Shown here one piece after another: positions 6,652 through 9,543 of a DNA stretch of 9,543 nucleotides. The notes beneath the pieces were generated by a model that made no database searches, was not told the origin of the DNA, and saw only the letters and a program-made list of their open reading frames with translations. Made by a program: the position numbers and the translations under genes. Origin of the DNA: Desulfobacula sp. Its GTDB lineage: Bacteria > Desulfobacterota > Desulfobacteria > Desulfobacterales > Desulfobacteraceae. Each line of letters begins with the position of its first letter. Position 1 is the stretch's first letter. The stretch spans positions 1-9,543 of the forward strand of contig JAQICW010000063.1 in assembly GCA_027858355.1 (NCBI GenBank), given 5' to 3'.

Positions 6652-8143
6652 TTTCTTTCCAGAGGATATAAAACCTTATATCATACCAAAGACTCGAAGC
6701 GGTCAGTATTATAAATGCCTGGGATGTTCTGCTGAATATTCAATAGAAAAATTATTATATGTATGCCCTGAGTGTAATCAGGTCCTGCTCATTGAGGATC
6801 GAAATGCCAAGTTGTTACAAAAAATTCCTGGCAAGGTCTGGCAGAAAATATTTGATTTCAGAAAAATGTTGAAAATACCTGCTCTAAAGGGGATATACCG
6901 GTATCACGAATTTATTGGGCCCAGTATTCCTTTGGAATCTATAATTTATCTTGGTGAAGGTCACACCCCTGTTATTGAAGCCAGTGAAAATCTGAAAGCA
7001 AAGATCGGGCTTTCATTTTTCTATAAAAATGACGGACAAAACCCCAGCGCATCTTTTAAAGATCGTGGTATGGCAAGTGCCATATCCAGTATCAAGTATC
7101 TCATCGATAAACACCTTGTATCAGATGTCATCGCAATCTGTGCCTCCACGGGGGATACGTCTGCTGCGGCCGCTCTTTATGCATCTTATCTGGGATCTTC
7201 AATAAAATCTGCTGTTCTTTTGCCCCATAAAAAGGTAACCAGTCAACAACTTTCGCAACCCCTGGGAAGCGGTGCACAGGTATTTGAAATTCCCGGTGTT
7301 TTTGATGATTGCATGAAAATAGTAGAGCACTTGTCAACAAAATATTCCGTTGTGCTCTTAAATTCAAAAAATGCCTGGCGAATTCTTGGTCAGGAATCCT
7401 ATTCCTATGAAATTGCCCAGGATTTTGACTGGGATATGAAAGACAAAGTTGTTGTTGTCCCCATTGGAAATGCCGGGAATATTTCAGCCATTATGAATGG
7501 ATTTATTAAGTTTTATGAAGCCAATATCATTAATTGTCTGCCAAAAATAATTGGTGCTCAGTCAGAACATGCTGACCCTGTCTATCAATACTATCTTGAG
7601 CCTGATGAAGCCAAAAGAAAATTTGTACCTGTTGACACAAAACCAAGTGTGGCCCAGGCTGCAATGATAGGCAATCCGGTTTCAATGCCCAGGGTGATAC
7701 AGATTACAAAAAAATATAATGCCCTTGCCGGCCAACGACAGGTATTCTTTGTCCGGGTAACAGAGCAGTCCATCATGGATTGCCAGCTTCTGGCCAATAA
7801 AAACGGTCATATTGCATGTACCCAGGGAGGAGAATGCCTAGCAGGGCTTGTGGAGGCATTTAAAAAAAATATTGTTACAAACAGGGAGACTGCCATACTT
7901 GATGCAACGGCACATGCCATTAAATTTTCAGAATTTCAAGACCTCTATTTCAAATCAGAAATACCGGAAGACTATAAGATAGACCCTGATCCAGGCAATA
8001 TCAATCTGCCCTCTTTAATACTGCCAGATGATCATAGTATGATTCCATCACAAAAAAAACGACTGATAGAAAAAGATTTTCAAAGGTTTGTAAAAAATAT
8101 TTCCGATAAAATTGCTGAAAGGTTGAATTTAAAAGAGTCTTGA
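6641..8143 (+). CDS. thrC: Threonine synthase with N-terminal zinc ribbon
   Basis: A PLP-dependent fold-type II enzyme converting O-phospho-L-homoserine to L-threonine and phosphate. It has 500 aa. An N-terminal four-Cys element (C26, C29, C42, C45; CxxC-x12-CxxC) looks like a zinc ribbon. The catalytic core has YLGEGHTP at 103-110, SASFKDRGM at 136-144 with the PLP Schiff-base lysine at K140, the glycine/serine loop ASTGDTSAA at 168-176, and the PLP-phosphate loop PIGNAGNIS at 274-282. The helical C-terminal part is normal, with EFQDLYF and a Lys-rich end. The start overlaps serS by 11 bases, so the two are probably co-translated. Related PLP enzymes (threonine dehydratase, cysteate synthase) share the core, but length, the ribbon and the SASFKDRGM block favour threonine synthase. 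Confidence 0.92.
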   Translation: MMLDFFPEDIKPYIIPKTRSGQYYKCLGCSAEYSIEKLLYVCPECNQVLLIEDRNAKLLQKIPGKVWQKIFDFRKMLKIPALKGIYRYHEFIGPSIPLESIIYLGEGHTPVIEASENLKAKIGLSFFYKNDGQNPSASFKDRGMASAISSIKYLIDKHLVSDVIAICASTGDTSAAAALYASYLGSSIKSAVLLPHKKVTSQQLSQPLGSGAQVFEIPGVFDDCMKIVEHLSTKYSVVLLNSKNAWRILGQESYSYEIAQDFDWDMKDKVVVVPIGNAGNISAIMNGFIKFYEANIINCLPKIIGAQSEHADPVYQYYLEPDEAKRKFVPVDTKPSVAQAAMIGNPVSMPRVIQITKKYNALAGQRQVFFVRVTEQSIMDCQLLANKNGHIACTQGGECLAGLVEAFKKNIVTNRETAILDATAHAIKFSEFQDLYFKSEIPEDYKIDPDPGNINLPSLILPDDHSMIPSQKKRLIEKDFQRFVKNISDKIAERLNLKES

Positions 8144-8149
8144 TAATTT

Positions 8150-9543
8150 ATGAAAATACAATTTTTTTTTAAAATATTCATTTTCACCGTTTTATCCATC
8201 TATATTGTTGCTGTGTCCCCCTTTTTGTCCCATACTGAATCCAATACCAAAATGGTTAAGACTTCTTATAAACGATATTCAATTTTTAAATATAAAAATG
8301 AGGATATTCTCTGTGAACCTTATATTATCAAGAAAAATGACTGGTTATATAAAATTTTCAAGAAAAAAGGGGAAATTTCAAAAAAAGACTTTCCCAATTT
8401 CCTAAGCATCTTTAAAGAAATCAATCCAAAAATCAGCAATATTGATGCAATTAAACCGGGTATACGCATTCTTATTCCGTTAAAAAAAATAGTAAAAGGA
8501 GAGTATGATCAGAGGACACCGGGTAATATTGATGTCCCTGTCATTGAATTTTCAACAATGCCGGAAGATCTGAATCTGGCGACATTCATAAAAAAACATA
8601 AGATTAAAAAAGGGGAAACAGTTTATGGCCTGATGTATAAGGATTTTTTAAAAAAAGGGGGCGGCATATCAATGGAAGGGCTAAAGGCTTTACAACTGGT
8701 CAACCCCAATATAAAAAATATCCATATTATTTATGAAGGTGCTGATATTTACCTGCCTCACCCTTCCATAAAATCACAGCCATGGTTTAAACGTCTTGTC
8801 TCAGGAGAACCGGCAAAACATAAAACCGAAAAAAACAAACAAATAGAAAAACAATTCAAATTAGAGGCTGACAAACTCATACCATTAAAAAAATATGTTT
8901 CACTTATTGAGGGAACCCTATTGAGTCGCGGTAAAATGTATTTTCCTGAAAAAAATAATTCAAGCGTGGTTCTTGATTTATCATCAACCCCAATTATTGA
9001 TACCAAAGATGGTTCCAAAATACTTATCCTATCGGGTGATATTGTGAGTGACGAGCTGTTGAAAAATATGCAAGCCCATTGGAAGGACCTGAAAACTCAA
9101 TTAATATCAGAAATTATTGATAAATTAAAAAATGCTGATGAAAATAAATCACAGCAAAAAATCAATGCCATCACTGACTATAAAAAAATTATTGAAACCC
9201 TTCTTTTGCAAACAAATTATGACTACATCCCGAATGCAAAGATACCTTTCAGCCTTAATAATATAAACCTTGAGGCATCCTTCGGACGAGTTATCAGAAA
9301 AGATAAGACAGATCTGTTGATTAATTTTGGAATCGTTTATGGATCTGCTTTAGAGGTTCTTGAGAAAAGAGGCTTTGAAATTATTTTAATAACCCCCAAA
9401 TTGAGCACACTTGAAATGGTCAGAAAATTATTTTTACATCTTGGATATGCAACATGGGAAAACCCTTCTTTTTCTACTGGCGAAAATATTGAAAACGTTA
9501 ATGGTCTTTATGCGACCAAAGAAAAGGATAAGCTGTTTATTCC
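8150..9543 (+). CDS. Secreted LysM-type cell-wall-binding protein, 3'-truncated by the window edge
   Basis: The frame is open from ATG 8150 to the last base (464 codons) and lacks its stop. The N-terminus (MKIQFFFKIFIFTVLSIYIV) is a signal peptide or membrane anchor, so the protein acts in the periplasm or at the envelope. Two LysM-like units follow. Residues 55-110 run from YIIKKNDWLYKIF through INPKISNIDAIKPGIRILIP; residues 150-203 run from HKIKKGETVYGLMY through VNPNIKNIHIIYEGADIYLP. LysM modules bind N-acetylglucosamine in peptidoglycan. Residues 215-245 are charged and linker-like; residues 246-464 form a region I do not recognise, including INFGIVYGSALEVLEKRGFE near 391-410. Start is 6 bases after the thrC stop, so it is probably in the same operon, with a weak ribosome site (AAAAGAG, 12 bases upstream). 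It is richer in AT and Lys than serS or thrC. Confidence 0.75.
   Translation, partial: MKIQFFFKIFIFTVLSIYIVAVSPFLSHTESNTKMVKTSYKRYSIFKYKNEDILCEPYIIKKNDWLYKIFKKKGEISKKDFPNFLSIFKEINPKISNIDAIKPGIRILIPLKKIVKGEYDQRTPGNIDVPVIEFSTMPEDLNLATFIKKHKIKKGETVYGLMYKDFLKKGGGISMEGLKALQLVNPNIKNIHIIYEGADIYLPHPSIKSQPWFKRLVSGEPAKHKTEKNKQIEKQFKLEADKLIPLKKYVSLIEGTLLSRGKMYFPEKNNSSVVLDLSSTPIIDTKDGSKILILSGDIVSDELLKNMQAHWKDLKTQLISEIIDKLKNADENKSQQKINAITDYKKIIETLLLQTNYDYIPNAKIPFSLNNINLEASFGRVIRKDKTDLLINFGIVYGSALEVLEKRGFEIILITPKLSTLEMVRKLFLHLGYATWENPSFSTGENIENVNGLYATKEKDKLFI

Noticed and set aside
8205..8405. A 66-codon plus-strand open frame near the start of the LysM gene
   Set aside because: It is out of frame with the long reading frame from 8150, which has a signal peptide and LysM-like repeats; it is a shadow.

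Overview
The window looks like ordinary chromosome from a moderately AT-rich, Gram-negative, anaerobic-type bacterium. The protein style (many Lys/Ile, 'GYGRIG' and 'SASFKDRGM' variants) and the gene mix suggest Desulfobacterota, perhaps Desulfobacteraceae. That placement is an impression from the sequence, not a database result. Nine protein genes fill nearly all of the window. I found no RNA genes, insertion sequences, CRISPR or phage genes, and no gene-free gap longer than about 180 bases.

Layout. (1) 1-1679, plus strand: the C-terminal part of a histone-deacetylase-family amidohydrolase with an extra Cys-rich tail, overlapping by GTGA a gene for an EpmA/GenX-type EF-P lysine ligase. (2) 1689-3474, minus strand: pcm (isoaspartate repair methyltransferase), overlapped at its end by a DUF368 membrane protein of the polyprenyl-phosphate translocase family. 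(3) 3582-4589, plus: a two-helix potassium-channel-like protein with a cytoplasmic TrkA/RCK regulatory domain and a degenerate selectivity filter. (4) 4595-5182, minus: a divergent 5-formyltetrahydrofolate cyclo-ligase-like protein. (5) 5362-9543, plus: serS, thrC and a secreted LysM-type protein that runs off the right edge, packed as a likely operon.

Transcription is organised as divergent pairs (pcm versus the channel; cyclo-ligase-like versus serS) and convergent pairs (epmA versus DUF368; channel versus cyclo-ligase-like). The convergent pairs are separated by only 9 and 5 bases, with no room for an intrinsic terminator. The cyclo-ligase/serS interval holds back-to-back sigma70-like promoters, and a CAGGTT(G)ACAAT word occurs there once on each strand.

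Functionally most of this is housekeeping: translation (SerRS, EF-P modification), amino-acid synthesis (ThrC), repair of damaged protein or folate (Pcm, cyclo-ligase-like), envelope lipid-carrier recycling (DUF368), ion transport and cell-wall binding. I see no clear new defence or mobile system. The most unusual items are the deacetylase-EpmA coupling, the Cys-rich deacetylase tail, the channel filter TTAGFM, the eroded cyclo-ligase motifs and the uncharacterised C-terminal half of the LysM protein.
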